A DNA stretch of 64,000 nucleotides from Gammaproteobacteria bacterium (GTDB lineage Bacteria; Pseudomonadota; Gammaproteobacteria; Pseudomonadales; Cellvibrionaceae): contig SEBU01000007.1 of assembly GCA_004173475.1 (NCBI GenBank), forward strand, positions 124,001 through 188,000. Reading direction: 5' to 3'. Shown here one piece after another: positions 35,909 to 46,192 of this stretch. Under the pieces are notes generated by a model, which saw nothing but the letters and a program-made list of their open reading frames with translations, did not search any database and had not been told where the DNA came from. Numbering within the stretch: the stretch's first letter is position 1; the number at the start of each line of letters is the position of its first letter. The translations under genes were made by a program, and so were the position numbers.

Positions 35909-36973
35909 CTATTTCGTCTCCTTGTCTTTTGCAATCACAATGCGCGATTTGCTGTGACCATAAGTGCGCGGCGTTGTGTAGTAGTCAATAAAAGGCGCGG
36001 CAAAATTTAAAAACAATACGGCGAAAGCTACGCCATCTGGATATCCTTTTCCCCAAACACGAATTACATAAATTAAAATTCCTATAGCTGCGCCGTAAAT
36101 GATGCGGCCTTTTTTGCTCACAGCAGAAGTAACCGGATCAGTCACGATAAAAAAAGCGCCAAACATGGTTGCACCTGACAGCAAATGAAACAAGGGCGAA
36201 CCACCACTGTTTGAACTACCATTGTCGTAAAAAATAACTGACATTACCGCAAGTGAAATTAACATTGAAATGGGTGCATGCCAGGTAAATATCTTTCTAT
36301 AAAGTAAAAATAAACCACCGGCTAAAAAGGCAATATTAACCCACTCCCACGCCGCACTGGCGAAAGAACCATTCGCTAACAATGGTTCTTTTTTATAAAA
36401 TTCTTCAAGGGCAAGAGATGAATTTTGTTTCATCACATCCAACACTGTGGCTGATGAATAAGCATCTATAGTCGAGCCAAAGAAAATTTTATTTAGCGCC
36501 TCACTGATACTAACAACATGAGACCCGTCGATATTGTGCGGCGTTGCCCATTGGGTCATAGGAATCGGAAAAGATATAAGTAAAATAACATAAGCGACCA
36601 TTGCAGGATTAAACGGATTTAACCCCATGCCACCATACAATTGTTTCGCGAGCACAATTGCGCAAAACGTACCCACAACAATTAACCACCACGGGCAATA
36701 GGGCGGCAGGGAAATCGCAAGTAAAAAAGCGGTTACCAGCGCGCTGCAGTCGCTAAGATAAAAACTCACCGGACGTATACGCAGCTTTAATACCATCGCC
36801 TCGAATGCGAGTGCGCTGACGCTTGCGATAATCAGGTTTAAAAAAACACCTATGCCAAAAAAATATGCCAAGGTGAATACACCGGGCAGAGTTGCGTAAA
36901 TAACCAACCGCATTATTTGACCGGTTGTTAAGCGCCCGTGAGCGTGGGGTGATGTAATATTTAACAAGGCCAT
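35909..36973 (-). CDS. rsxD: RsxD/RnfD, FMN-binding membrane subunit of the Rnf-type complex
   Basis: 354 residues with about nine membrane segments. The likely covalent FMN threonine is T176 in YSSATVLD. A later conserved block LLSGATMFGAFFIVTDPVTS matches NqrB/RnfD. GGMGLNPFNPAMVAYV is another family block. Start abuts the rsxC stop. Together with RsxG it forms the flavin path through the membrane. All expected features are present. Confidence 0.95.
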   Translation of the reverse strand: MALLNITSPHAHGRLTTGQIMRLVIYATLPGVFTLAYFFGIGVFLNLIIASVSALAFEAMVLKLRIRPVSFYLSDCSALVTAFLLAISLPPYCPWWLIVVGTFCAIVLAKQLYGGMGLNPFNPAMVAYVILLISFPIPMTQWATPHNIDGSHVVSISEALNKIFFGSTIDAYSSATVLDVMKQNSSLALEEFYKKEPLLANGSFASAAWEWVNIAFLAGGLFLLYRKIFTWHAPISMLISLAVMSVIFYDNGSSNSGGSPLFHLLSGATMFGAFFIVTDPVTSAVSKKGRIIYGAAIGILIYVIRVWGKGYPDGVAFAVLFLNFAAPFIDYYTTPRTYGHSKSRIVIAKDKETK

Positions 36974-39064
36974 TTATTCGCTATTACTCTTATTTGAATT
37001 AATAAGTTCCTTAAATTCGTTTTCTGTTTCTTCGATTTTTTGTTTTATTTTCTCAACTGCCAATTGCAGGGCGTTTGCACTTGGGCTATTTTCAGTTTTG
37101 GCTTGTTCAGCTTTTTCAATTGCTTTGATCAGGCGCGCCTGCAAGGCTTCAATATTTGCGCGCAACTTTTCTTCGGGCGATTGGGTTGGTTTTGGTTGAG
37201 GGCGAACCTCTGCTCTTAGTATTGGATCTTCAGCTACTTGCGTATTCGATTCTAAAAACTCGTTTAATTTTTTTTCAGCTTCAACGAGTTTCAATTGTGC
37301 CTGTTTGATACGCGATTGCTGACGCACCAATTGCTCTTCCGTAATGGGGAACTCTGGGTTTTTAGGTTTAAGAGGAACTTGGGCACTTTCGAGACTATTC
37401 TTAGCGGCAGCAAGGATACGTTCCAATCGAGCTTTTTGTTCCTCGTGCCTCGGTTGATAATCGTTACTTTTAGGGTCCGACGTCACGGTTGTTTCAACAA
37501 GAGGTATGGTGCTTGCTGAAATAAGCTCATTGCTAACCAAAGTAGTCTCGGTATTTAATTTTTGTTCTGCCAATTTTAATTTAACTTCGTCGGCTGCTTT
37601 TTTTCGAGCAAGACGTTTATTTTCTTTTTCCGCTTCTTCTTTTTCGATGCGCGATTTTCTAAATTCAAATCGTTGCCGTGATCGATCGGCTTTTTCTTTT
37701 TCGCTCTTATGATTTCGAATATTGCCTTTGGCCGCGCGATAGTATTGCACCAGGGGAATTTTGCTAGGGCACACGTAGGAGCAAGCCCCGCACTCAATGC
37801 AATCGAAGATATTGTGCGCTTCTAATCGCTCAATATCTTCTGCTTGTGCGTACCAAAATAGTTGCTGAGGTAACAGACTGGCTGGACAGGCTTCTGAACA
37901 TAAACCGCAGCGAATACATGCTTGCGCTGGTGGCGGTAGCGGTAGTTCTTGCTTGCTGGGGGCTAGGATGCAATTAGTCGTTTTGATAACCGGGGCAAGC
38001 AAGTCAGGGAGAGTAAATCCCATCATTGACCCACCGATGATAACGCGCGAGGCTTTGGTCTTTTCAAAACCGTGGTGTTGTAAAACAAAATCAATTGGTG
38101 TGCCCATAAGCACATTGATATTTTGTTGTGTTGCGAGCGACTCGCCCACAATGGTTGTCACACGCGAAATTAATGGTTCGCCAAATCGCACCGCGCGCCA
38201 GGCTGCGGTCACAGTCCCTACGTTAACGCACACCGCACCTATATCCGCAGAATGATGTCCTGAGGGCGTTTCGCGACCAGTTAATATCTGGATTAATTGC
38301 TTTGCTCCACCGGAAGGATATTTGGTAGGTATTACTGCAAGCTCGACCCCTGCATGCTCAGCCGGAGGTTCCGTATTTTTAATCGCTTTGTCTAAAGCAG
38401 CGATAGCTTTTGGTTTGTTATCTTCCACAGCAATTATAATACGCTGCGGGTTATGTAAAATATGACTAATCAAAAAAGTCCCAGCGACAATCTCTTCTGC
38501 GCTTGTCTGCATAAGCATATCGTCTGCCGTGATGTAAGGTTCGCATTCGGCGCCATTAATAATGAGAGTGTCTATCTCTTGCGTAGTTTTAGTTGTGAGC
38601 TTTACAGCTGTTGGAAAACCCGCACCCCCTAAACCTGCAACGCCTGCTGTGCGAATTTTTGCGAGCAAATTAAACGGCTCTATCGTTAAATAATTTTCGC
38701 AAGTTTCTGTAGCAATAAATCTATGTAAACCATCAGTTTCAATTTGAATACATTGGCCCTTCAGTCCTGATGGATGAGGTAGAACGAATTGATCAATTGC
38801 GACAACTTTTCCAGAACTGGATGCGTGAACATTTGCACTGAAAGTACCGTCCGCCTCTGCGATTAATTGCCCCGCTAAAACCTTGTCACCCACTTGCACG
38901 ACAGGTTTCGCAGGTGTCCCTAGATGTTGGTTTAGCGGAATAATAAGCTGCGGAGGAATAGGCAGATTGCCCAAAGGTAGTTGCGTCGATTGCGTTTTAT
39001 TTTCAGGTGGATGAATACCACCAGGAAAGTCCCATAATTTAATGGAGTTATGTTTAGTATTCAT
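36974..39064 (-). CDS. rsxC: RsxC/RnfC, NADH-side iron-sulfur flavoprotein subunit
   Basis: 696 residues. The N-terminal half has the NADH/FMN-binding fold (AGVAGLGGAGFPTAVKL, INGAECEPYITADD). Two 4Fe-4S motifs follow: CIRCGLCSEACPASLLP near 385 and CIECGACSYVCPSKIPL near 425. From about 445 to the end the protein is a highly charged Lys/Glu/Ala-rich coiled-coil extension with Gln/Pro breaks, comparable in kind to the long tail of E. coli RsxC. Start overlaps the rsxB stop by one base (TAATG), implying coupled translation. Confidence 0.95.
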   Translation of the reverse strand: MNTKHNSIKLWDFPGGIHPPENKTQSTQLPLGNLPIPPQLIIPLNQHLGTPAKPVVQVGDKVLAGQLIAEADGTFSANVHASSSGKVVAIDQFVLPHPSGLKGQCIQIETDGLHRFIATETCENYLTIEPFNLLAKIRTAGVAGLGGAGFPTAVKLTTKTTQEIDTLIINGAECEPYITADDMLMQTSAEEIVAGTFLISHILHNPQRIIIAVEDNKPKAIAALDKAIKNTEPPAEHAGVELAVIPTKYPSGGAKQLIQILTGRETPSGHHSADIGAVCVNVGTVTAAWRAVRFGEPLISRVTTIVGESLATQQNINVLMGTPIDFVLQHHGFEKTKASRVIIGGSMMGFTLPDLLAPVIKTTNCILAPSKQELPLPPPAQACIRCGLCSEACPASLLPQQLFWYAQAEDIERLEAHNIFDCIECGACSYVCPSKIPLVQYYRAAKGNIRNHKSEKEKADRSRQRFEFRKSRIEKEEAEKENKRLARKKAADEVKLKLAEQKLNTETTLVSNELISASTIPLVETTVTSDPKSNDYQPRHEEQKARLERILAAAKNSLESAQVPLKPKNPEFPITEEQLVRQQSRIKQAQLKLVEAEKKLNEFLESNTQVAEDPILRAEVRPQPKPTQSPEEKLRANIEALQARLIKAIEKAEQAKTENSPSANALQLAVEKIKQKIEETENEFKELINSNKSNSE

Positions 39065-39666
39065 TAGGCAGCCCGGCCTTGCTGAATTTTATCGGAGGCA
39101 ATTACATTTATTGAGGTGGCGTCGGGTAATTTCCACGTCCAGTTTGTTGCTACTGGAATCATATCAATACAATCAACAGGGCAGGGTTCAACGCATAAAT
39201 CACAACCCGTGCATTCATCCGCAATAACAGTATGCATTTGTTTTGCCGCACCAAGAATGGCATCTATGGGGCATGCCTGAATACATTTGGTACAACCAAT
39301 ACATTCGTCTTCACGAATAAAAGCTACTTTTTTTTCTTCAGCCTCAATGCCATGCTCGGCATCTAACGGCGGTGCCTCCATGTCTAACAAATTAGCCAAC
39401 GCATTAATGGTCGCCTGGCCACCAGGCGGGCATTTATTAATTGCTTCGCCATCTACTATGGCTTGCGCGTAGGGTTTACAACCGGGATACCCGCATTGGC
39501 CGCATTGTGTTTGCGGTAGAATATTATCTACTTGCTCAACAATAGGGTTACTTTCAACTTTGTAACGCACAGCTGCAAAACCAAGGATGGCCCCGAACAA
39601 CAACGACAAGCTCACTAACGCAATAAGCGCTGAAATAATGGAGTGATTAAGAATTAATTCAAACAT
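39064..39666 (-). CDS. rsxB: RsxB/RnfB, ferredoxin-like subunit of the Rnf-type complex
   Basis: 200 residues. An N-terminal membrane helix (about 8-28) is followed by a 4Fe-4S motif [17 protein letters not shown]...CPPGG and two ferredoxin motifs [16 protein letters not shown] and [16 protein letters not shown]. It passes electrons between RsxC and the membrane. Between it and rsxA lies an unusual cyclotransferase-like gene. The usual C-terminal extension is short. Confidence 0.95.
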   Translation of the reverse strand: MFELILNHSIISALIALVSLSLLFGAILGFAAVRYKVESNPIVEQVDNILPQTQCGQCGYPGCKPYAQAIVDGEAINKCPPGGQATINALANLLDMEAPPLDAEHGIEAEEKKVAFIREDECIGCTKCIQACPIDAILGAAKQMHTVIADECTGCDLCVEPCPVDCIDMIPVATNWTWKLPDATSINVIASDKIQQGRAA

Positions 39667-39679
39667 GATTTAACTTTTT

Positions 39680-40033
39680 TCATGTCAGTTGTGGCGCATA
39701 GCGCTTATCGAGGTAAACCCATGCGGAGATTCCGGATGCGAGCTTAACGGTCACACGCTTGTAATTATCAACCTCGTAATTGTCTGCATGTTGCAGCTCT
39801 TCAACAGTAATTAGAAAAAGGGTGCCTTCCACTCGATCTGATTCTGCTCCGGAAAATTTAGCAATCGGATGATGTGTAGCACCGCTGGTGGACACAATCT
39901 CGGCATCCTCTATTGCAATCATCTCCAATGAAAAACCGTGTAGCACGTCCGGCGTACCTTTTAATGAACGCCCGAACGTTGACAATTGAACGTTTTCAAG
40001 TTGTAAGGTGCCGTATGAAAATAAATGTTCCAT
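39680..40033 (-). CDS. gamma-glutamylcyclotransferase/AIG2-like protein inside the rsx operon
   Basis: 117 residues of the GGCT-like (AIG2) fold. The substrate-binding loop is LFSYGTLQLENVQ, and the general-acid position is probably the Glu in VEGTLFLI or EELQHADNYE near 80; which one is active cannot be settled by eye. DNYKRVTVKL and AWVYLD are typical closing blocks. Family members release 5-oxoproline from gamma-glutamyl amino acids or glutathione, or act on gamma-glutamylamines. The ATG overlaps the rsxA stop (TAATG) and the gene ends 13 bases before rsxB, so it is a true operon member. Confidence 0.85.
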   Translation of the reverse strand: MEHLFSYGTLQLENVQLSTFGRSLKGTPDVLHGFSLEMIAIEDAEIVSTSGATHHPIAKFSGAESDRVEGTLFLITVEELQHADNYEVDNYKRVTVKLASGISAWVYLDKRYAPQLT

Positions 40034-40620
40034 TAACGTGCCGCCAATCCTGAGAAACCCATAAATGCTAACGACATTAAACCAGCGGTAATCATTCCAA
40101 TAGCGGCTCCTTTGAATGGCTGCGGTACATCTGCAACCGCAAGGCGTTCGCGCATAGCCGAAAATAAAATTAACACCACCGAAAAACCCACGGCGCCGCC
40201 AAATCCGTACATTGTAGATTCAAAAAAATTGTGCGCTTTTTGCGTATTTAACAGGGCCACGCCAAGTACGGCACAATTTACTGTAATCAATGGCAAAAAC
40301 ACCCCCAACACGCGATACAAGAGTGGGCTGGTTTTTTCCATAAACATTTTTACGAATTGAACTACTGCGGCTATGACTAAAATAAATGCAATTGTTCGCA
40401 AGTATTCCAAACCCATTGGTGATAGAAGCCAGTGGTCAACCAGATAGGTACACACGGAAGCGAGGGTCATTACAAATGTTGTGGCAGCACCCATGCCAAT
40501 AGCAGATTCAAGTTTGTTGGATACTCCCATAAACGGACACAAACCTAAAAACTGCACCAGCACAAAATTATTGACTAATATTGTGCCGAGCAAAATCAGG
40601 AAAAATTCGTTGATGGACAT
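40033..40620 (-). CDS. rsxA: RsxA/RnfA, membrane subunit of the Rnf-type complex
   Basis: 195 residues with six hydrophobic segments. [19 protein letters not shown] and [17 protein letters not shown] carry the two conserved cysteines equivalent to those of RsxE, with opposite membrane orientation. First gene of the rsx operon. A GAGGA site lies six bases before ATG 40620. The 96 bases upstream, between it and the metG stop, contain a perfect ten-base inverted repeat (see separate entry). Confidence 0.95.
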   Translation of the reverse strand: MSINEFFLILLGTILVNNFVLVQFLGLCPFMGVSNKLESAIGMGAATTFVMTLASVCTYLVDHWLLSPMGLEYLRTIAFILVIAAVVQFVKMFMEKTSPLLYRVLGVFLPLITVNCAVLGVALLNTQKAHNFFESTMYGFGGAVGFSVVLILFSAMRERLAVADVPQPFKGAAIGMITAGLMSLAFMGFSGLAAR

Positions 40621-40662
40621 AAAATATCCTCATGTAAAAACTATTTGCACCGCATGGGAAAC

Positions 40663-40701
40663 ATTCAACGAAACTAAGATCAGACTTATCCTTCGTTGAA
40701 T
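40663..40701. promoter_or_regulatory. inverted repeat between metG and rsxA
   Basis: ATTCAACGAA (40663-40672) pairs exactly with TTCGTTGAAT (40692-40701). Inside, TAAG (40675) and CTTA (40685) can extend the structure. As RNA it could end metG transcription, but no T run follows. As DNA it could be an operator: on the minus strand a weak -35 (TTGAAT) overlaps one arm, with AATAGT 17 bases further as a possible -10 for rsxA. Confidence 0.4.
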
Positions 40702-40716
40702 TTATTCACCATCAAA

Positions 40717-42756
40717 TTACATCACGCGTTGACCCGGTTTTGCGCCCGCATGTGGTTCAAGCAAATAAATTTCTTTTTCGCCAGGGCCAGCTGCCAATAC
40801 CATGCCTTCGCTCACCCCGAATTTCATTTTGCGCGGTTTGAGGTTGGCGACGAGAACAGTGAGCTTGCCAATTAAATCTTTTGGATCATAGGCGCTTTTA
40901 ATACCGGAAAATACATTGCGTTTTTCGCCACCCAGATCAAGTGTTAAACGTAAGAGCTTGTCCGAGCCTTCAACGTGTTCTGCGTTTTCAATTAACGCGA
41001 TGCGTAAATCTATTTTTGCGAAATCATTAAAATCAATTTCAGCGGCAATAGGATCTTCAGTGAGTGCTGTTTTTACTGAATCTGTTTTTGGTGTTGCTGC
41101 CGCTATAGCTTCCTTAGTAGATTCAAGCATTGCGTCTACCTTTTCTTTTTCAACTCGTGTGAGCAAGGGTTTAAATTCGTTAATTTTATCCTGTCTGCGG
41201 AACTGGACCGGTGCATTCCAAGAAAGTGATTCACCTAAAAATAGTTCCGCATCTGCTGTCAAAGTGGGCACAACAGGCTTTAGGTAAGTCAGAATTGCTC
41301 GGAACATATTTATTCCAAGTGTACAAACTTGTTGAGTTTTTGATTCGGCGCCCGCTTGTTTTGCAAGTTTCCAAGGTTCTTGTGCGGCAATATATTCGTT
41401 AGCTAAATCTGCCAGGGCCATAACCTCGCGCATAGCCTTGCTGAAATCGCGCACTTCGTAATGGGCAGCGATTGATTCGCCCGCATCGACAAATTTCGCC
41501 CATAGTTCAGGATTTTCAATCTCGTTGGCGAGTGTGCCGCCAGCGTTATTAATAAATTTTGCAGTCCGACTCGCTATATTGACAACTTTACCCACGAGAT
41601 CACTATTGACCCGTTGAATAAAATCCTCAAGATTCAGGTCTATGTCATCCACTGCGCTCGTTAACTTCGCGGCAAAGTAATAGCGTAAATACTCGGGATT
41701 TAAGAACTCCAGATATGTTTTCGCGTTAATGAACGTACCTCGCGACTTGCTCATTTTGGTGCCATTAACAGTTACGAAACCATGCACACAAATTTGCGTC
41801 GGTGTACGCAATTTTGCTGAGTGCAACATGGCCGGCCAAAATAAAGCATGGAAGTTCACAATATCCTTCCCGATAAAATGATAAACCTCAGCGGTTGAGT
41901 CCTGCTTCCAATATTCCATCCAGTCGATGCCATTTTTGTCGGCGTAATTTTTCAAGCTCGCGATATAGCCTATAGGGGCGTCCAACCACACATAAAAAAA
42001 CTTTCCCGGTTGGTTGGGAATTTCAAAACCAAAATAGGGCGCATCGCGGGATATATCCCATTCCTGTAAACCGCCGTCGAGCCACTCAGCCATCTTGTTG
42101 GCGACTTCATCTTGTAAATGGCCTGCGCGAGTCCAGCTTTTCAAAAAATCGCTGAAAGCAGGCAAGGTGAAGAAAAAATGCTCAGAATCTTTAGCGACAG
42201 GCGTGGCGCCAGAAATCGTTGATTTAGCGTTGATCAAATCCATGGGTGAATAGGTCGCGCCGCATTTTTCACAATTGTCACCGTATTGATCTTCGCTTTT
42301 ACATTTTGGGCACGTGCCCTTGATGTAACGGTCGGCTAGAAACAGTTGTTTTTCCGGGTCATAGGCTTGGGAAATGTTGCGGCTCGCGATATGTCCGTTG
42401 GTTTTCAAGCGATCATAAATCATGTATGACAGATCGCGATTTTCATCCGAGTGGGTGCTGTAAAAATTAGCAAAATCGATATTGAAGCCGGCAGACACGG
42501 TTTCATGATCGCGTTTGATATTGGCAATGTGTTCTTCCGGACTGATACCTTTTTCTTCGGCCTTCAACATAATCGCAGTGCCGTGCGCGTCATCGGCACA
42601 GAAATACAAGCACTCGTTACCGCGTAAATTTTGAAATCTCACCCATATATCCGTCTGTATCTGCTCAAGCATATGGCCGAGATGCAAGTCACTGTTGGCG
42701 TACGGAAGGGCACTGGTAACGAGGATTTTACGAATATCAGTCTTTGGAGAGGTCAT
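40717..42756 (-). CDS. metG: methionyl-tRNA synthetase
   Basis: Charges tRNA-Met with methionine. 679 residues, close to the E. coli enzyme. The class I HIGH-type motif is HLGH (residues near 22-25), KMSKS appears in [11 protein letters not shown], and the zinc knuckle has [20 protein letters not shown]-terminal tRNA-binding OB domain ([36 protein letters not shown]) follows a linker near 550-575. AGGAAA lies upstream of ATG 42756. It precedes the rsx operon with a 96-base gap, the same order as in pseudomonads. Confidence 0.98.
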   Translation of the reverse strand: MTSPKTDIRKILVTSALPYANSDLHLGHMLEQIQTDIWVRFQNLRGNECLYFCADDAHGTAIMLKAEEKGISPEEHIANIKRDHETVSAGFNIDFANFYSTHSDENRDLSYMIYDRLKTNGHIASRNISQAYDPEKQLFLADRYIKGTCPKCKSEDQYGDNCEKCGATYSPMDLINAKSTISGATPVAKDSEHFFFTLPAFSDFLKSWTRAGHLQDEVANKMAEWLDGGLQEWDISRDAPYFGFEIPNQPGKFFYVWLDAPIGYIASLKNYADKNGIDWMEYWKQDSTAEVYHFIGKDIVNFHALFWPAMLHSAKLRTPTQICVHGFVTVNGTKMSKSRGTFINAKTYLEFLNPEYLRYYFAAKLTSAVDDIDLNLEDFIQRVNSDLVGKVVNIASRTAKFINNAGGTLANEIENPELWAKFVDAGESIAAHYEVRDFSKAMREVMALADLANEYIAAQEPWKLAKQAGAESKTQQVCTLGINMFRAILTYLKPVVPTLTADAELFLGESLSWNAPVQFRRQDKINEFKPLLTRVEKEKVDAMLESTKEAIAAATPKTDSVKTALTEDPIAAEIDFNDFAKIDLRIALIENAEHVEGSDKLLRLTLDLGGEKRNVFSGIKSAYDPKDLIGKLTVLVANLKPRKMKFGVSEGMVLAAGPGEKEIYLLEPHAGAKPGQRVM

Positions 42757-43040
42757 GGGTTTCCTGCGAATTCTACGGGCTGTACCTGAGCATATTTGAA
42801 GACAAGGAAGCTTGGCCTGGCCACATCAATAAGGGTTCATAGCGGCGATTTTGCTATGATTTGAACGGCGCGCACTATACCATTTTTCGCACCGCATTTC
42901 AGACGAATCTTGGTCTGGCAAAGCTGAATACTTTTTATGCGGTAGAAATCAAAAACTATTGCCGTAGCGCCTTCTTTGCAAGGATATTTATAGTGCCTGA
43001 GCTGTCTGACCTTACATCTTGATCTTATTTGGAGACTATT

Positions 43041-43409
43041 ATGGAAGACCCCTTAAACTCACAAAGTGAATTTAACAATCTCCCGGTGGCTGTTTCACAG
43101 GATTCGAAAAATATTGCCCTGCTTATGTGGCTCGGTACTATTTTCTTTAGTTTTATTCCCGCCCTGGTAATTTATTTAATAAAAACGGAGGATCGGTATT
43201 TGGCAGACCAAAGTAAGGAGGCCTTAAACTGGTCTATTACGGTATTTATTGCAACTGTCGTTGGATGGGTACTCTGCATTATTCTTATAGGGTTTCTGGT
43301 TCTGTTTGCCGTGGGAATTTTAAATATCGTATTTTGTATTTTGGGTGTACTAGCGACTTCTGACGGCAAAATGTTCCGTGCCCCCTTTGCAATCAGGTTG
43401 ATTAAGTAA
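43041..43409 (+). CDS. DUF4870-type small membrane protein
   Basis: 122 residues with a polar N-terminus of about 25 residues and three membrane segments. The block DRYLADQSKEALNWSITVFI matches the conserved loop of the DUF4870 (Tic20-like) family, and the protein ends with the short tail FAIRLIK. ATG 43041 is preferred over the in-frame TTG at 43029 because GGAG at 43031-43034 precedes it by six bases. Function unknown. Single-gene unit with its own terminator, divergent from metG. Confidence 0.85.
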   Translation: MEDPLNSQSEFNNLPVAVSQDSKNIALLMWLGTIFFSFIPALVIYLIKTEDRYLADQSKEALNWSITVFIATVVGWVLCIILIGFLVLFAVGILNIVFCILGVLATSDGKMFRAPFAIRLIK

Positions 43410-43446
43410 GTCCAACTTAGTAGTCCTGTCGTTTTACTCCTCCATA

Positions 43447-43474
43447 AAGGGCACTTTCGTGCCCTTACATTTTT
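43447..43474 (+). terminator. intrinsic terminator after the DUF4870 gene
   Basis: Eight-base stem AAGGGCAC (43447-43454) / GTGCCCTT (43459-43466), loop TTTC, then ACA and five Ts. Confidence 0.8.
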
Positions 43475-43675
43475 AAATGCACCATTCTTTTTCAGTTATC
43501 GCGAAAGTTTTTGATTTTTTTCACACTTGCATCAAAACAGCGCTAATAATAAAGGTATTAGGAGGCGTGCTTTTTTGTGGTGCGTTTGTTTCATTAAACT
43601 CCCGTAAATCGCCTAATTTTGTTGGCACGTATTTCGCTCCATTTCATTCACCGATAATAAGTTCGTAGGTGTCAA

Positions 43676-45094
43676 ATGGCTAAACCTGTTTTTTATGATG
43701 AGATGATGGTTGCCCCCGAAGCCTTAAGGCCTCATTACCAAGCCTACGGTCAGTGGTTGAATAATTTACCGAAGGACCGATTAGCGCGAAAAAAAGCTGA
43801 AGCAGATTTAACGTTTCATCGTTTGGGAATTACTTTTGCGGTCTATGGAGAGGAAGCTGGCACTGAGCGGTTGATCCCTTTTGATTTACTACCCAGAGTC
43901 ATTCCCGCAGACGAATGGAAAATGTTACAAAAAGGTTTGGAGCAACGTGTTAATGCATTGAATTTATTTTTGCATGACATTTATCACGGCCAGGAAATTT
44001 TACGCGCCGGAGTTGTGCCTGCGGAACAAATTTTACGGAACGCGCAGTATCGCCCTGAAATGCAAGGTGTGGATGTACCCAATAATATTTACGCCCACAT
44101 TGCGGGTGTAGACATGGTGCGTGCGGGTGCAGGTGAGTTTTATGTGCTGGAGGATAATTTACGCGTACCCTCCGGCGTATCTTACATGCTCGAAAATCGC
44201 AAAATGATGATGCGATTATTTCCTGAATTATTTGTTAAGCATGCAGTTGCACCCGTGCAACATTATCCAGATATGTTGTTGGATAATTTACGTATTTGCG
44301 CTCCACAAGGTGTAGAGAATCCAACGGTTGTTGTATTAACACCAGGAAGTTTTAATTCTGCTTATTTTGAACACGCGTTTTTAGCGCAGCAAATGGGCGT
44401 TGAACTGGTGGAGGGGCGTGATCTATTTGTGCGAGACGATTCTGTTTATATGCGCACTACGCAGGGACCGAAACGTGTTGATGTCATCTATCGGCGTTTG
44501 GATGATGATTTTTTAGATCCGCTCGCATTTCGTCAGGATTCAATGCTCGGGGTGGCCGGATTATTGTCAGTGTATCGCGCCGGTCGCGTAACGCTAGCAA
44601 ACGCCATTGGCACTGGTGTGGCCGATGATAAATCTATCTATCCCTACGTGCCCGATATGATTCGCTTTTATCTGGACGAAACTCCGATTTTAAATAATGT
44701 TCCTACGCATATGTGCAGAAAACCCGAAGAATTGGCTTATGTGTTGGATCATTTAGATGAGTTGGTTGTGAAAGAAACTCACGGCGCCGGCGGCTATGGC
44801 ATGTTGGTAGGGCCTGCTGCTACAAAAGCCGAAATTGAAGAGTTTCGATCACATCTCATGGCGAACCCCAACAAATATATTGCCCAACCTACGCTTGCCT
44901 TATCGACGTGTCCGATCTTTGTGGATTCCGGTATCGCGCCTCGTCACATAGATTTACGACCTTTTGTTTTATCAGGTAAAGACATTCGTATGGTTCCGGG
45001 CGGTTTAACGCGCGTAGCTTTACGCGAAGGTTCACTGGTCGTGAATTCATCGCAGGGTGGAGGCACAAAAGATACTTGGGTGCTGGAGGAATAG
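43676..45094 (+). CDS. circularly permuted ATP-grasp protein of the Anbu cluster
   Basis: 472-residue protein of the CP-ATP-grasp type (former DUF404/DUF407). Blocks GITFAVYGEEAGTERLIPFDLLP, VLEDNLRVPSGVSYMLENR, VDVIYRRLDDDFLDPLAF and VVKETHGAGGYGMLVGP are characteristic. The last is the Gly-rich ATP-binding loop with its Lys, and RHIDLRPFVL lies near the C-terminus. These enzymes are thought to make amide or peptide-like bonds, though the product is unknown. AGGTG precedes ATG 43676. First of four genes (with alpha-E, transglutaminase and Anbu) that occur together in many bacteria. The 210 bases upstream hold no convincing gene. Confidence 0.93.
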   Translation: MAKPVFYDEMMVAPEALRPHYQAYGQWLNNLPKDRLARKKAEADLTFHRLGITFAVYGEEAGTERLIPFDLLPRVIPADEWKMLQKGLEQRVNALNLFLHDIYHGQEILRAGVVPAEQILRNAQYRPEMQGVDVPNNIYAHIAGVDMVRAGAGEFYVLEDNLRVPSGVSYMLENRKMMMRLFPELFVKHAVAPVQHYPDMLLDNLRICAPQGVENPTVVVLTPGSFNSAYFEHAFLAQQMGVELVEGRDLFVRDDSVYMRTTQGPKRVDVIYRRLDDDFLDPLAFRQDSMLGVAGLLSVYRAGRVTLANAIGTGVADDKSIYPYVPDMIRFYLDETPILNNVPTHMCRKPEELAYVLDHLDELVVKETHGAGGYGMLVGPAATKAEIEEFRSHLMANPNKYIAQPTLALSTCPIFVDSGIAPRHIDLRPFVLSGKDIRMVPGGLTRVALREGSLVVNSSQGGGTKDTWVLEE

Positions 45095-45163
45095 GTGTTG
45101 GAAGATAGATAAGTTGTAAGAATAAAAAAGTAAATTTTCGCTGCAAAACTAACGGAGAAAAAT

Positions 45164-46111
45164 ATGTTATCACGTACGGCGGATCATTTATTTTGGTTAG
45201 CGCGTTATATAGAGCGCGCTGAAAATATTGCTCGCTTGTTGGATATCACTTGGCAAACATCTTTAGCGCCGCAATCAATTGAAAGCGCAAGCAGGAATTG
45301 GCAAGCCGCGCTTTCGTGTAATGACCTCTTAGCTTCTTACTCAAAAACATATTCCGATGTGACGGCTGAAAATGTCTTGGCTTTTATGGTTTTTGACGCC
45401 CATAACCCCTCGTCAATTTTTTCTTGCTTAAAAGCAGCCCGCGAAAATGCGCACGCCGTGCGTGGAACTTTGACGTCAGAAATGTGGGAGACAATAAATT
45501 CTACCTGGCTCGAAATGTTGAATGTTAGTAAAAGAAAATTACAAGACGAAGAATTTTCGGGATTTTTCGAATGGGTAAAAACCCGCTCGTCGCTTTCGCG
45601 CGGTGTTACTTTTGGCACTATGTTACATGACGACGCATTTTGTTTTATCCGTTTGGGAACATATCTGGAACGTGCTGACAACACGGCACGTTTATTGGAT
45701 GTTAAATATTATTTGATTGCTGAAGGTGAACCGGTAGGAATCGCCGCTGATTATTATCAATGGGGCGCGTTGTTAAGATCAGTATCAGCGTTTGAAATTT
45801 ACCGTCGTGTGTATCGGGATAGTGTGCTGCCCAATAAAGTTGCTGAATTACTTATCATTAATTCCGAGTTACCTCGCTCCTTGACGACATGCATGACCGA
45901 GGTTGCATCGATGTTGGAAAAGCTTGCTAATCAGCATTCAAATGAAACCCAACGCTTGGCAGGGCAGCTCAGTGCACAATTGCGTTACGTAAAAATAGAA
46001 GAAATTTTAGAAGAGGGTTTACATCCCTACTTGGAAAAATTTCAGAATAGAATTTACGATTTAGGCATGCGTATTAGCCATGATTTTTTAATGCCGATGC
46101 GGGCAGCCTGA
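45164..46111 (+). CDS. alpha-E domain protein (former DUF403)
   Basis: 315 residues, all-helical by appearance. The opening LSRTADHLFWLARYIERAENIARLLD and the internal copy of the same pattern FIRLGTYLERADNTARLLDV are the alpha-E signature, with paired Glu/Arg residues. GGAG lies seven bases before ATG 45164. The role in the cluster is unknown; it is always found near the CP-ATP-grasp protein and may form a complex with it. The 69-base gap to the preceding gene shows no terminator. Confidence 0.92.
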   Translation: MLSRTADHLFWLARYIERAENIARLLDITWQTSLAPQSIESASRNWQAALSCNDLLASYSKTYSDVTAENVLAFMVFDAHNPSSIFSCLKAARENAHAVRGTLTSEMWETINSTWLEMLNVSKRKLQDEEFSGFFEWVKTRSSLSRGVTFGTMLHDDAFCFIRLGTYLERADNTARLLDVKYYLIAEGEPVGIAADYYQWGALLRSVSAFEIYRRVYRDSVLPNKVAELLIINSELPRSLTTCMTEVASMLEKLANQHSNETQRLAGQLSAQLRYVKIEEILEEGLHPYLEKFQNRIYDLGMRISHDFLMPMRAA

Positions 46112-46192
46112 TTCACCAATTATACAACCAAACCAAACAAACCGAATCAAATTAAATGAAGTCAAAACAAACGAAAATGAGAGGGAAATTTT

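Noticed and set aside
37576-37797. Minus-strand frame inside rsxC
   Set aside because: Alternate frame of the Lys/Glu-rich tail of RsxC; composition is an artefact of that repeat-like region.
43477-43668. 63-codon plus-strand frame upstream of the CP-ATP-grasp gene
   Set aside because: No ribosome site at its ATG and no coherent protein features. An AGGAGG at 43560 is too close to the GTG after it.
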